The notes: generated by a model not told the origin, from the sequence alone. A stretch of 64,000 bases of DNA from CBDDHT01 sp965228615 (GCA_965228615.1 CBDDHT010000004.1:2480001-2544000); one strand, 5' to 3'; counted from the first letter of the stretch, positions 35,943 through 45,390 are shown. Made by a program: numbers and translations.

Positions 35943-36686
35943 ATGGAATCACTTGTGACATTGCTTAACGCCCCAGAAGCGCTCGATGCGCGCCGGCTGA
36001 TACGCGGTGCACAGACGGCATCTTTGGCAACGATCGACGGTGGATCGGGCGATCCACATGTTTCCCTGGTCACAACCGCAACAGGATCCGACGGCGCGCC
36101 CGTTCTTCTCCTGTCAGCGCTCGCGACGCATACGAAGAATTTGCAGGTGAACCCTCGGGCTAGCTTGCTTTTCCAGAATATAGCCGAGCATATCGATCCT
36201 TTGGAAGGCAGTCGCATTACCGTAACCGGTGCACTCGAAGCGACGGACGAACCGACACTTCAACACCGGTTTTTGGCCAAAAACCCGTCCTCGGAACTCT
36301 ATGCCGGCTTCGCAGACTTCGCATTTTATCGGTTAACCGTTGAGCGCGGGTTTTTCGTCGGCGGGTTTGGCCGCATTCGGGAACTGGACCCCGAAGCTCT
36401 GCTGCTGCCAGGCGAACCGAGCCGGGCCATGGCTGATGCCGAACTCAGTATCATCGCCCATATGAATGAGGATCACGCAGATGCGGTTGCGTTGTATGCG
36501 ACCAGGCTTCTAGGCGCCGACCCAGGGCCATGGCAAATGGTCGGATGCGATTGCGAGGGCTGCGACTTGCGGCTCAATGACGCCGTTTTGCGGCTCGATT
36601 TTCCGAGCCTTTTGCCCGGTCCAGATGCAATTCGGCAAATTTTCATCAAGCTCGCCAAAGATGCTCGCAACGGCGAAAAAAGCTAA
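35943..36686 (+). CDS. HugZ-like haem utilisation / pyridoxamine-phosphate-oxidase-fold protein
   Basis: A 247-residue protein with an N-terminal split-barrel PNPOx fold (RRLIRGAQTASLATID; GAPVLLLSALATHTKNL) and a C-terminal DUF2470-type domain (IIAHMNEDHADAVALYA). This two-domain plan is that of HugZ haem oxygenases and related flavin- or haem-binding proteins. His-containing motifs in the second domain are conserved, but the substrate cannot be read from sequence. It lies divergent from chvI and 180 bases ahead of pckA. Confidence 0.8.
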   Translation: MESLVTLLNAPEALDARRLIRGAQTASLATIDGGSGDPHVSLVTTATGSDGAPVLLLSALATHTKNLQVNPRASLLFQNIAEHIDPLEGSRITVTGALEATDEPTLQHRFLAKNPSSELYAGFADFAFYRLTVERGFFVGGFGRIRELDPEALLLPGEPSRAMADAELSIIAHMNEDHADAVALYATRLLGADPGPWQMVGCDCEGCDLRLNDAVLRLDFPSLLPGPDAIRQIFIKLAKDARNGEKS

Positions 36687-36866
36687 TCCGCAGCCCATTA
36701 TCCCTGCTTTTTGACGATGGTAGAGACTGATTCGTTTCCATATAGTCCATTTAGCGGGTTGCCCTCAGCGAGGCGCTTGGCTTAGCGTGCGTCGCCTCAA
36801 AGCAATCGGGCAAGGTGTGGTCCATGCGCTTGCACGAGCCGACGCGTTCTTTACGGGAGGAAGGCT

Positions 36867-38474
36867 GTGGCAGTTTCAGCCATCGAAACAGACGTAAGCG
36901 CCGATAAGAACTTTCCCATTGAAAGTCCTGGCACCCATCACATGAACTTGTCGCCGGCGCAACTCTATGAGTTCGCCTTGAAACGTGGCGAAGGGCGGAT
37001 CGCTCAGAGTGGCGCACTTTGCGTGGCCACAGGCCAGCACACCGGCCGGTCCGCGACGGACAAGTTTCTGGTCCGCGACCAGAAGACCGAAGAAAGCATT
37101 TGGTGGGACAACAACCAGGCGATGTCACCGGAAGCCTTCGACAGGCTGTACGAGGATTTCCTGGCTCACGCCTCCGGGCGGGATCTGTTCGTTCAGGAGC
37201 TCTATGCGGGTGCTGATCCGGAATACCGGCTGCAGGCACGTGTCTATTGCGAATTGTCCTGGCATTCATTGTTCATTCGTAACCTGCTCATCCGGCCTGA
37301 ACGCGAGGCGTTGGATCGCTTTGAGGCGGACCTAACGATCGTTAATCTGCCCAGCTTTCGGGCTGACCCGGAACGCCATGGCTCGCATTCCGAGACCGTC
37401 ATTGCCTGCAATTTCTCCCGGCGTCTCGTTCTCATCGGTGGCACATCTTATGCCGGTGAGACGAAGAAATCGGTGTTCGGCTATCTCAATTATATGCTGC
37501 CTGCAAAATGCGTCATGCCGATGCATTGCTCCGCCAATGTGGGCGACAAGGGCGACACGGCCGTTTTCTTCGGGCTATCCGGTACTGGAAAGACAACCTT
37601 GTCCGCCGACCCGGTCCGCACACTCCTTGGCGACGACGAACACGGCTGGTCCGACAACGGCATCTATAACTTTGAGGGCGGTTGCTATGCCAAGACGATC
37701 CGCCTGTCCCAGAAGGCCGAGCCTGAGATCTTTGCTGCGGTCAACCGCTACGGTGCGGTTCTCGAGAATGTCGTACTCGACGCGCACGATCATTCGCCAG
37801 ACTTTGACGACGGCACGTTGACGGAAAACGCGCGCGGTGCCTATCCGCTCGACTTCATTCCCAATGCGAGTGCCACAGGCACGTCCGGCCATCCGAAAAA
37901 TATCGTGATGCTCACGGCTGATGCATTTGGTGTTCTGCCACCGATTGCCAAACTCAATCCTGCGCAGGCCATGTACCATTTCCTCTCGGGCTATACGGCC
38001 AAGGTTGCCGGTACGGAAAAGGGGGTCGAAGGCGTACAGGCGACGTTCTCCACGTGTTTTGGTGCGCCGTTCATGCCGCGCCACCCGAGTGTCTATGGTG
38101 ACCTTCTTCGCCAGCTCATCGCGAAGCATAACGTGGACTGCTGGCTGGTGAACACGGGTTGGACAGGCGGCAACTACGGAGTCGGCAGTCGAATGCCCAT
38201 CGGGGTAACACGGAAACTGCTGAGCGCCGCTCTCTCAGGCGAACTTGCAACAGCGGAAATGCGCGAGGACCCGATCTTCGGCTTTTCAGTCCCTGTCGGT
38301 GTCGACGGTGTGGATAGACAGATCCTGACGCCTCGCGAAACCTGGCACGATGCAAGTGCTTACGATGAGCAGGCCCGTGCCCTTGTGGACATGTTCCGCC
38401 AGAACTTCGTCATATTCGCCGACCATGTGGATGCCGATGTCCGTGAAGCCGGACCAGAAGTTGCCGATCTTTAA
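36867..38474 (+). CDS. pckA: Phosphoenolpyruvate carboxykinase (ATP)
   Basis: A 535-residue ATP-type PEP carboxykinase, which makes PEP from oxaloacetate in gluconeogenesis. TGQHTGRSATDKF is the substrate-binding loop, GLSGTGKTTLSADP the kinase-1a P-loop and LLGDDEHGWSDNG the kinase-2 metal site. The start is GTG, placed by a strong GGGAGGAAGG two bases upstream. pckA next to the chvI-chvG locus is conserved in rhizobia, where ChvI affects its expression. Confidence 0.97.
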   Translation: MAVSAIETDVSADKNFPIESPGTHHMNLSPAQLYEFALKRGEGRIAQSGALCVATGQHTGRSATDKFLVRDQKTEESIWWDNNQAMSPEAFDRLYEDFLAHASGRDLFVQELYAGADPEYRLQARVYCELSWHSLFIRNLLIRPEREALDRFEADLTIVNLPSFRADPERHGSHSETVIACNFSRRLVLIGGTSYAGETKKSVFGYLNYMLPAKCVMPMHCSANVGDKGDTAVFFGLSGTGKTTLSADPVRTLLGDDEHGWSDNGIYNFEGGCYAKTIRLSQKAEPEIFAAVNRYGAVLENVVLDAHDHSPDFDDGTLTENARGAYPLDFIPNASATGTSGHPKNIVMLTADAFGVLPPIAKLNPAQAMYHFLSGYTAKVAGTEKGVEGVQATFSTCFGAPFMPRHPSVYGDLLRQLIAKHNVDCWLVNTGWTGGNYGVGSRMPIGVTRKLLSAALSGELATAEMREDPIFGFSVPVGVDGVDRQILTPRETWHDASAYDEQARALVDMFRQNFVIFADHVDADVREAGPEVADL

Positions 38475-38533
38475 AGACCGGACGCAGGTTCTCTCAAGGC
38501 CTGTCGAGCACTATCTGGTGGAGTAAGAGTGTC

Positions 38534-39097
38534 ATGCAACGAGCACTAACATGCATTCTGACGACCCTGGGACTGTTGCTGGCACCAGCGGCGTCCGACG
38601 CTGCTGGCCGGTTCGACTGCAATCTCGTCTATGACGAGTTCGACAGTTTGATGAATCGGGATTTCCTGGTCCAGCCCGAGCGTTACGTGAAAGTCGCAAC
38701 CGGCAAACTTTCCCGCGATTCGTATAACAGCCGCCAGAAGGACAAGCTTGTACTCCGACCCGGTCGAGAAGGCTCGGGGGTCGTTATCGTCAAGACCAAT
38801 GACAACAAGCACGGCAAGTTCCTGTTTACCTGGGGTGGCAAAGGCGACGTCCGCGGCAATCCGCTTCTCATCCTCCGCGATGTCACGACATATCGGCGCG
38901 TTAAGGATGGGTATGGCAAACGCGTGAGGCGCGAGATCAGAATACCGGCGTCGATGACGGCCGATCTCGACTCTGGACTGACCGGTCAGGGCGGCAAAGA
39001 CGATGTCTGGTTCCATATCGTCGATAACAACAATATGTATGTCGAGGCGGTGAACGGCGCCAAGCTGACCTTCCCGCTTGAGTCGCTTTGCAAATAG
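38534..39097 (+). CDS. Secreted hypothetical protein
   Basis: 187 residues. The N-terminal signal peptide (MQRALTCILTTLGLLLAPAASDAAG) probably cleaves near residue 24, giving a basic, beta-rich mature protein of about 160 residues with one early Cys and one late Cys (FDCNLVYD, ESLCK) that could pair. I do not recognise the family. Its last 10 bases overlap the start of the gamma-glutamyltransferase homologue, so the two may be cotranscribed. No membrane segments are seen beyond the signal. Confidence 0.75.
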   Translation: MQRALTCILTTLGLLLAPAASDAAGRFDCNLVYDEFDSLMNRDFLVQPERYVKVATGKLSRDSYNSRQKDKLVLRPGREGSGVVIVKTNDNKHGKFLFTWGGKGDVRGNPLLILRDVTTYRRVKDGYGKRVRREIRIPASMTADLDSGLTGQGGKDDVWFHIVDNNNMYVEAVNGAKLTFPLESLCK

Positions 39098-40629
39098 GCG
39101 TCGTCGCGGCCGGCCATGAGGTCACGGCTGACGCTGCCCGCGAAATCCTGGAAGATGGCGGGAATGCATTCGACGCCGCCCTTGCCGGGTTGCTTGCTTC
39201 GTGCGTCCCCGAGGTTGTGCTCTCGTCGATTGGCGGGGGCGGATTCATGATGGCACATCTCGCCGAGAGCGGCGAAACGCGACTCTACGACTTTTTCGCT
39301 GAAACGCCGCGGCGGCAGCGCGCAACACAAGACATAGAATTCTATCCGATCGAGGCCGATTTCGGACCGGCAACCCAGATATTTCATATCGGCGCCGGTT
39401 CATCGGCGACACCAGGTATCGTGCCTGGCCTTTTTGCCATTCATGACGATCTTTGTCGTCTCCCCATGTCTCGAATTGCCGAGCCGGCGGCGCGCGTGGC
39501 CCGTGCCGGCGTCGCCATGACCGAGTTCCAGGCCTATCTCTTCACAATCATCGAACCAATCCTGACCGCGACGCCGAATGCGGCAAAGTATTTTGCACCT
39601 GGCGGCCGTCTGCTCGCCGGCGATGACATTTATAGGGTTCCGGAGTTCGCAGACACTCTCGAAGCCCTTGCCCAAGAGGGATCACGACTCTTTACGGAAG
39701 GAGAGATTGCACAAGCAATCGTGGCACAGGCACGTGAGCATGGTGGCCACCTCACACTGGATGATTTGTCCTCCTACCGTGTCGAAAGGCGCGCGCCATT
39801 GGCATGGACTCACCGCGGCACGCGAATTGCCTTCAATCCGCCCCCCTCAGCCGGGGGCACTCTTATTGCTTTTGGCCTTGGCCTTATCGAGCAGTTGCGG
39901 GCGACGCCTGGCGGCCCCTCCGCTCTGGCAATGGCCAACGTGATGACGCAGACCAACCTGGCACGGGCCGAAGAAGACTTGTCCACGATGATCCATGACG
40001 GCGTCCTGACAAAACATTTCCGCGCATTGCAGACCCATTGGCAGAGCAGGCGCGGGACAACGCATATCAGCGTCATTGACCGCAATGGCAATGCCGCTGC
40101 AATCACGGTTTCCAATGGCGAAGGCAATGGCCGCATGGTCGGCAGTTGCGGATTCATGCTGAACAACATGCTTGGCGAGGAAGACCTTAATCCGGAAGGG
40201 TTCCACGCGTGGCCGACGGGCTCTCGCTTGTCGAGCATGATGGCACCAACCATCATTCGTCACAGCGATGGCGGCATGACAGCCCTTGGCTCGGGCGGAT
40301 CGAACCGAATTCGAACGGCAATCCTACAGGTGACCGTCAATCTCATCGAACGCGGTTTCTCGCTTGAAAAAGCCGTCAGCGCTGCGCGGCTGCATATCGA
40401 AAGGGGGGGCAAGCTAAGCTACGAAGATGGCCCCTGGACGGCATCATTCCCGGCCGATGAGCGGGACGCACTCCGTAGTGCTTTCGACGATTGCGACGCC
40501 TGGCCCGAGGCCAATCTCTTCTTCGGCGGTGTCCATGCCGTTCATCGCAGTACCGAGGGGAGAATTGTCGGTGCGGGAGATCCTCGCCGGTGCGGTGTGG
40601 TTGCAACGGCAAAATCGGACGCATCATGA
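39088..40629 (+). CDS. Gamma-glutamyltransferase-family hydrolase, no signal peptide
   Basis: A 513-residue Ntn-hydrolase. Self-cleavage would occur at Thr324 in GTTHISVID, making it the N-terminal nucleophile of the small subunit. SNGEGNG and GSGGSNRIRT form the oxyanion and substrate site. Unlike E. coli GGT it has no export signal; the protein begins at once with GVVAAGHEVTADAA, so it probably acts in the cytoplasm. The only start in frame is TTG at 39088. The stop overlaps the next start as ATGA. A run of seven G at 40403-40409 does not break the frame. Confidence 0.85.
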   Translation: MQIGVVAAGHEVTADAAREILEDGGNAFDAALAGLLASCVPEVVLSSIGGGGFMMAHLAESGETRLYDFFAETPRRQRATQDIEFYPIEADFGPATQIFHIGAGSSATPGIVPGLFAIHDDLCRLPMSRIAEPAARVARAGVAMTEFQAYLFTIIEPILTATPNAAKYFAPGGRLLAGDDIYRVPEFADTLEALAQEGSRLFTEGEIAQAIVAQAREHGGHLTLDDLSSYRVERRAPLAWTHRGTRIAFNPPPSAGGTLIAFGLGLIEQLRATPGGPSALAMANVMTQTNLARAEEDLSTMIHDGVLTKHFRALQTHWQSRRGTTHISVIDRNGNAAAITVSNGEGNGRMVGSCGFMLNNMLGEEDLNPEGFHAWPTGSRLSSMMAPTIIRHSDGGMTALGSGGSNRIRTAILQVTVNLIERGFSLEKAVSAARLHIERGGKLSYEDGPWTASFPADERDALRSAFDDCDAWPEANLFFGGVHAVHRSTEGRIVGAGDPRRCGVVATAKSDAS

Positions 40630-41342
40630 AATCGGAGCTGACCGCGCTCGCAATCCGCCATGTCTGCTTTGAGCATCTAGGGAGCTTTGGTCCGGCACTC
40701 GCGGCGCGCAATGTCTCTGTGACCATGCTGGATGCCGGGGTCGACCGGCTTGATATCCAAAACGAAACACCCGAACTGCTGATCGTCCTCGGCGGGCCGA
40801 TCGGCGCCACCGACGAAGCGCTTTATCCGTTTCTCAAAGACGAACTCCGTCTGATCGAGCGACAATTGCGTGCCGGCCGCCCGGTTCTCGGAATCTGCCT
40901 CGGAGCGCAGCTTATCGCCCGGGTCCTTGGCGCAAACGTCTACCCGGCACGAGCCAAGGAAATAGGTTGGGCCAAGATTGACCCCACGGAGGAGGGTAAG
41001 ACATCCTGTCTCGCACCGTTGGTCGAAAATGATTGGCAGGTCTTGCACTGGCATGCAGACACCTTCGATCTGCCTGATGGCGCCACACGGCTCGCATCGA
41101 CGCAAATTGCGGAGAACCAGGCTTTTGCCCACGGGCCGAATGTCCTGGGTATCCAGTTTCATATCGAAGTGGTGGCCCGGGAGATCGGGAAGTGGTTGAT
41201 CGGCCATACAGTGGAAATCGCGGCAGCGCCAAGCGTTGAAGTGGATCGCATTCGCCGCGACACCGTGCGCTGGGGCCCGGGCTTGAAGCATGCCGGACCA
41301 GCCTGCCTCGATCTATGGTTGAGCGAGGCGCTCGGCGAGTGA
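40626..41342 (+). CDS. Class I glutamine amidotransferase-like protein
   Basis: A 238-residue GATase1 domain with the triad nucleophile Cys91 in GICLGAQLIA and His179/Glu181 in GIQFHIEV. It resembles the amidotransferase half of GMP synthase but stands alone. Such lone domains include gamma-glutamyl hydrolases such as PuuD. Translational coupling to a gamma-glutamyltransferase homologue suggests joint breakdown or remodelling of gamma-glutamyl compounds. The ATG at 40626 starts the domain; the longer ORF upstream is ggt sequence in another frame. The stop abuts the stop of the convergent barrel gene with no gap. Confidence 0.85.
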   Translation: MKSELTALAIRHVCFEHLGSFGPALAARNVSVTMLDAGVDRLDIQNETPELLIVLGGPIGATDEALYPFLKDELRLIERQLRAGRPVLGICLGAQLIARVLGANVYPARAKEIGWAKIDPTEEGKTSCLAPLVENDWQVLHWHADTFDLPDGATRLASTQIAENQAFAHGPNVLGIQFHIEVVAREIGKWLIGHTVEIAAAPSVEVDRIRRDTVRWGPGLKHAGPACLDLWLSEALGE

Positions 41343-42596
41343 TCAGTTCGGGCCAAGTCTCAAATTATAGCCAATCCTGCCGCCGACGACATCGGCATCG
41401 CCGCTCCCCTGATAGAAGGCACTCCCGTTTAAGGACCCCTTCTTTCGGGCAATCGACACACCGCCCTCAACCAAGACGAAGGTATCTTCTTCATCGAAGC
41501 TGACTTCGGTGCCGTTAATGGTATTCCCCTGGATAATCTGCGTTGGAATGAAGACTGTATTGTCATGGTCGAACCGCTGCTGAATGCCGCCTTTGATGTA
41601 CGGCTTGACGATCGCATTGCCTTTTCGAATCTCGGAGAAAAGCGACAGGCTCAAACCGCCCGTCAGAGACTCGACCCGGCTTTCACCGATCCGGAAGCCG
41701 GCAGAATTCACATGGGCGCGGCCGAGATGCTTCGAATGGCTCAGCTCGGCGCGAGCATCCAGTTTGAGATTTCTATCGCGGCCACCGTCTTTTGCTCCAC
41801 GGCGCTGGCCAAGCGTCATCACATAACCGATGGCGGTTGAGCTCACATAGCCGTCGGTATCGTATTTCGAGGTCGCTGCAAGAGCCGCGTTGAAATCTTC
41901 CGTTTGGCCGAAGGTGCCGCTGATCGTGCTAAACGTATAGAACTGCTTCCAGGCCATCAGAGAGTAACCGCCGACCAGGACCGCATTGTTTCTGGCCGAG
42001 CCTGCACCGCCGAGACCGAGACCGGCTGTAAAGATGGTATTGCCCAATTCCGTTTCGAGCGTTTGATACCCCGCAAAACCACCAATCTGCCAGAACTTGC
42101 TCCGCCGCGGTGCTACATCCTTCCGACCGCCAAGGCGACGACGGCCGACATCGTATGAGAACGACAAGGTCACAGTGAAGTCGGTGTCTTCATGGTCGGG
42201 CATATCGAATGTCGGATTGAAGCTGCCCGTGAGGCCGTCATGTGTCGTATTGGTGCCAAGGCCCTGAACCGCGATAGCCGACGCCACGAAAGGCCCGAGG
42301 GCATTGCCTGCATCCATGAGCGAGTTGCCGAAAGCCGCCACGGCGCGCCTGTGGGCTTCGCCAATGGAATTGATGTAAACGCCGTCGTTCGCACCCGTAC
42401 AATTGTCCGCAGGCCGGATCACGGGCGTCAGCGGATCTCCGATAAGGATTGTCGATCTTGTACAGGCCGAACCGACGTCCTGGATCGTCTGAGGCTGGGC
42501 CCAGGCGCTCTCAGAGTGTACGGACAGCGCCACGAGCATCGACAGCCCGAAGACGACTCCAAGGCACCCGAATTGCCATTTGCGCGTCAAAATCAT
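41343..42596 (-). CDS. Exported beta-barrel-like protein, paralogue A
   Basis: 417 residues. The start at 42596 gives a clear signal peptide ending near VHSESAWA-QP; the longest ORF adds 105 residues of upstream sequence and was cut. After an N-terminal motif with two Cys (SACTRST ... ADNCTG) the protein is rich in alternating strands with aromatic and Gly residues (GLTGSFNPTF, KFWQIGGFAGY, GYSLMAWKQFY, PYIKGGIQQRF, GGRIGYNLRLG), like an autotransporter-type outer-membrane barrel. There is no passenger domain. It is clearly paralogous to the product of 45436-46698. The gene is divergent from the caspase gene at 42910. Function unknown. Confidence 0.75.
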   Translation of the reverse strand: MILTRKWQFGCLGVVFGLSMLVALSVHSESAWAQPQTIQDVGSACTRSTILIGDPLTPVIRPADNCTGANDGVYINSIGEAHRRAVAAFGNSLMDAGNALGPFVASAIAVQGLGTNTTHDGLTGSFNPTFDMPDHEDTDFTVTLSFSYDVGRRRLGGRKDVAPRRSKFWQIGGFAGYQTLETELGNTIFTAGLGLGGAGSARNNAVLVGGYSLMAWKQFYTFSTISGTFGQTEDFNAALAATSKYDTDGYVSSTAIGYVMTLGQRRGAKDGGRDRNLKLDARAELSHSKHLGRAHVNSAGFRIGESRVESLTGGLSLSLFSEIRKGNAIVKPYIKGGIQQRFDHDNTVFIPTQIIQGNTINGTEVSFDEEDTFVLVEGGVSIARKKGSLNGSAFYQGSGDADVVGGRIGYNLRLGPN

Positions 42597-42909
42597 TTGC
42601 CGGACCTCCCGCGTCCGCCCGGATGTTTCCGTTGGCAAACCACGCAGCCGTCTGACTTCATTACCGACTATCAATGACAACAATATGGGTGTCGAGCCGA
42701 ACGCGCTGATGCGTCCTGGATCCGGCGCGCGACGTGACATTGCTGCAACAGAGTTGGCAGTCGTTGATCTGCAATTCGGTGACTTTGCACCCTTGTTCGC
42801 CATAGTCCGACTTCGCTGGCGAAAATCACCCGCCTTGAGCCGTTCATTTACTTGAAGGACGAATAATCCTAAATTGCAGTGGGGGCTTGCACGACAGCGG
42901 GGACGAATC
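42597..42909. other. 313-base divergent promoter region of pair A
   Basis: It separates the barrel-like gene (minus strand) from the caspase-like gene (plus strand). I see no ORF of substance, no TTAA-N7-TTAA box and no strong palindrome. Both promoters must lie here. Confidence 0.7.
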
Positions 42910-44505
42910 ATGTCTTACTCAAGATTCGGTATCGCATTGGGACTGGCGATATTGGCCGGTTCAGCAATACCGGCAGCCGCCAAACGCGTTGCACTCGTCA
43001 TCGGGAACTCCGATTACCAGCACTCGACAGCTTTGCCCAACCCTCGAAACGATGCGCAACTGATTGCCGCTTCGCTGGAGCGCCTCAAATTTGATGTGGT
43101 CTCCGGTTTCGATCTTGGATTTCGGGAATTTGGACGCAAGCTCAAGGAATTCAAACGAGAACTTCAAGACGCTGATGTTGCGCTCCTTTTTTTTGCCGGG
43201 CACGGCCTGCAAGTGAAGGGCGAGAACTATCTCATTCCCGTCGACGCCGAACTCGAAGACGAACTCGATCTGAACTATCAGACCATTCGTCTGAATAGTG
43301 TGCTCAAAGAAATGGAGCGCGCAGCCGCAACCAAGCTCGTTTTTCTGGATGCCTGCCGTGACAATCCATTGTCGCGAACACTCCATCGAAGCATGGGCGC
43401 GACACGTTCGTCAGGGGACGGCACACCGCGTGGCCTCGCGCGGATCAATACGGCATCAGGCACAATGATTGCTTTTGCGACAGAGCCAGGCGATGTCGCA
43501 CTGGATGGAACCGGAACCAACAGTCCGTTTACGACCGCGTTGGCCAAACATATCGAAGCGCCAAACCTCGACGTCGCCCAGATGATGCGCCGTGTCAGGT
43601 CAGATGTGCTTCAGATGACGGCCAAACGGCAGACACCCTGGACCAGCAGTTCTCTGACAGACGATTTCTTCTTCAACAAGCAGGACATTGTCGTCGCATC
43701 GGCGAGACGAGACATCATTGTCGAAGCGCGCCCGCCTTCTCCGCCACAGCAAACGACAAGCCTGGTCCCGCATGATTCGGCGCTCGAGCTTTCGGCATGG
43801 GACGCCGTCAAGAACAGTGGCAATGTCTATCTGTTCGAGAGTTTCCTCTCAGCCTATCCGAATGGCAACTTTGCCATCATAGCGAAAGCTCTCATCTCCG
43901 AATTGAAGAAGAAGGAAGCTGCAGAAAAAGTCGGTTCCGCTCCGGCTCAAATACCGACAGCCCCAAAAACTCAGAAATCTGAGGTCAAAGTCGCGAAGTT
44001 GGCAGAAGAGGCGCGTTCTGCGGCGCCAACGGCAGTCGAGACGCACACACCTCTCCAGCTTGCGAGGCTGTTGCAGCAGGCCCTGAAGAACGCCGGCTGT
44101 TACACCATGGGTGTCGACGGCCAGTGGGGTAACGGTTCTCGGCGCGCCATGCAGAAGTTCAACATGTATGCCAAGCTGTCGCTTCCGGCCGATGCACCGA
44201 CATCAAAGTCGGTTGTCGACTCGGTTGCAGCTATCTATAGGGAGCGCGGCAGCAAGCGGATTTGTCCGATCACCTGCGGACGCGGTTCCGTGCTCAGAGG
44301 TGGCCGCTGCATCGCGGTAAAACGCCCATCGACAAAGCGTGCATCGACGCGCAATACACGTCAGAGAACGACACGGACTCAGCCTCAGCGTCAACAGCGG
44401 CCGCCTCCTCAACGGCAGGAAACACCTCCCGCAAGCGAGCGTCGTGGCACATTCTCGATCGGCATTGGTATCGGTCGTGCGCTCGGCGGCGGGATCAAAT
44501 TCTGA
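42910..44505 (+). CDS. Exported caspase-fold (C14) protein with peptidoglycan-binding-like region, A
   Basis: 531 residues from the ATG at 42910, which starts a signal peptide (cleavage near AAA-KRVAL, residue 24). Residues 26-255 are a caspase-like p20 domain with the catalytic pair His98 (FFAGHGLQ) and Cys149 (LDACRDNP). A helical linker follows, then a peptidoglycan-binding-type motif (ALKNAGCYTMGVDGQWGNGS, about 391-410), a four-Cys segment (CPITCGRG...GRC), an Arg/Pro/Gln-rich stretch and a Gly-rich tail ending in Phe. It is closely paralogous to 47250-48884. Likely periplasmic; the substrate is unknown. Confidence 0.85.
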   Translation: MSYSRFGIALGLAILAGSAIPAAAKRVALVIGNSDYQHSTALPNPRNDAQLIAASLERLKFDVVSGFDLGFREFGRKLKEFKRELQDADVALLFFAGHGLQVKGENYLIPVDAELEDELDLNYQTIRLNSVLKEMERAAATKLVFLDACRDNPLSRTLHRSMGATRSSGDGTPRGLARINTASGTMIAFATEPGDVALDGTGTNSPFTTALAKHIEAPNLDVAQMMRRVRSDVLQMTAKRQTPWTSSSLTDDFFFNKQDIVVASARRDIIVEARPPSPPQQTTSLVPHDSALELSAWDAVKNSGNVYLFESFLSAYPNGNFAIIAKALISELKKKEAAEKVGSAPAQIPTAPKTQKSEVKVAKLAEEARSAAPTAVETHTPLQLARLLQQALKNAGCYTMGVDGQWGNGSRRAMQKFNMYAKLSLPADAPTSKSVVDSVAAIYRERGSKRICPITCGRGSVLRGGRCIAVKRPSTKRASTRNTRQRTTRTQPQRQQRPPPQRQETPPASERRGTFSIGIGIGRALGGGIKF

Positions 44506-44875
44506 TACCAACGGCGGCTGTAATAAGTTGGTTAATTCTCCGTTGAATGGACTTTCCGTGTCCGTCTGCACGGATTTGCGACACCTGCCCGTTTCCCGAC
44601 ATTCTGAGCAACAGCAACAAAAACAATTCGAAATCGGGCCGAGTCCAGCGATTTGGTCGCCTCGTTTTCGATGAGCCGGCAGCAGCGGTGAATGCGGATT
44701 TACCGAACGCCGCGGTCGAGCAAACTTGCAAAACACGTCGCCGGCTACCAAATGGAGCGTTGGAGAAGCGCTAGGGAGCAACCGTACCAACGGGCAATTC
44801 GGGAACAAGGATCCCGAATGGTTGGTGCTCAATATCGCATTTGGCCCATTGGCCATCAATTGAGGAGACGCCCCG
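44506..44875. other. 370-base gap between caspase A and the small exported protein
   Basis: No convincing gene on either strand. At 44532-44546 TTAA-N7-TTGA is one base from a CtrA box, weak by itself. The last 20 bases hold the ribosome-binding site GAGGAG of the small protein. Confidence 0.6.
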
Positions 44876-45178
44876 ATGCGCAAAAAATTCGCTTTGCCAG
44901 GATTGTTTCTTGCAGTCCCGATGTTCTGTCTAACAGCACTCCCGGCCCCCGCAGAAGCAGGCCTTCATACCCAATGCACGACACACGCCTCGCGTACCGA
45001 TTTGCATCGCCACTCCGCAAAGGATGGATCGGTCGTGCCCTGCCAGCAATCCAGACGATATCCTGCAAAGCATGCCAAACCTGTCAGAGACAACTCGCGG
45101 TATGACAACTCGTCCTATCGACCCGCGATATCACCATCGCTCAGCATAAGCGTCGGTATTGGCGGCATCAGCTTTTAG
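44876..45178 (+). CDS. Small exported protein sharing the caspase C-terminal tail
   Basis: 100 residues, with GAGGAG upstream of the ATG. A signal peptide covers about 1-28 (FALPGLFLAVPMFCLTALPAP-AEA). The mature 72 residues are basic and polar with two Cys (34 and 56) and no recognisable domain. The last 11 residues, SISVGIGGISF, closely match the C-terminus of the caspase-like protein at 47250-48884 (SIGVGAGGISF). It lies between the two caspase/barrel pairs. It could be a truncated relative of the caspase proteins or a partner carrying the same sorting tail. Confidence 0.75.
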   Translation: MRKKFALPGLFLAVPMFCLTALPAPAEAGLHTQCTTHASRTDLHRHSAKDGSVVPCQQSRRYPAKHAKPVRDNSRYDNSSYRPAISPSLSISVGIGGISF

Positions 45179-45301
45179 CCCAGCCTGCCATGCGCTGGTT
45201 TTCAGGATTTTGCAAATCCCGAGACGATTGAACGCGGACGGATGCTGTTTGCGTACACCGGACGGGTACTCGCGATTTGATGTTGATCGATAAATCAACC
45301 G

Positions 45302-45327
45302 TTCCGGTCACGCTGTGGCGACCGGAA
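45302..45327 (+). terminator. Possible terminator of the small exported gene
   Basis: TTCCGGTC (45302-45309) and GACCGGAA (45320-45327) form an 8-bp stem around a 10-base loop, 124 bases after the stop. Only a weak T-rich stretch (TGTCTTTG) follows. Confidence 0.4.
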
Positions 45328-45356
45328 TGGCCTGTCTTTGCATTCGCGAACGACAT

Positions 45357-45390
45357 AAAAAAATGGAGCGCTCTTTTGGAGCGCTCCATT
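45357..45390 (-). terminator. Intrinsic terminator of barrel gene B
   Basis: AATGGAGCGCTC (45362-45373) and GAGCGCTCCATT (45379-45390) form a perfect 12-bp stem with the loop TTTTG. On the minus strand the stem is followed by seven T (45357-45363), a textbook intrinsic terminator 46 bases after the barrel B stop. Confidence 0.88.

Noticed and set aside
40403..40409. Frameshift in the gamma-glutamyltransferase gene at a run of seven G
   Set aside because: The frame stays open through the run and the C-terminal motifs follow in the same frame.
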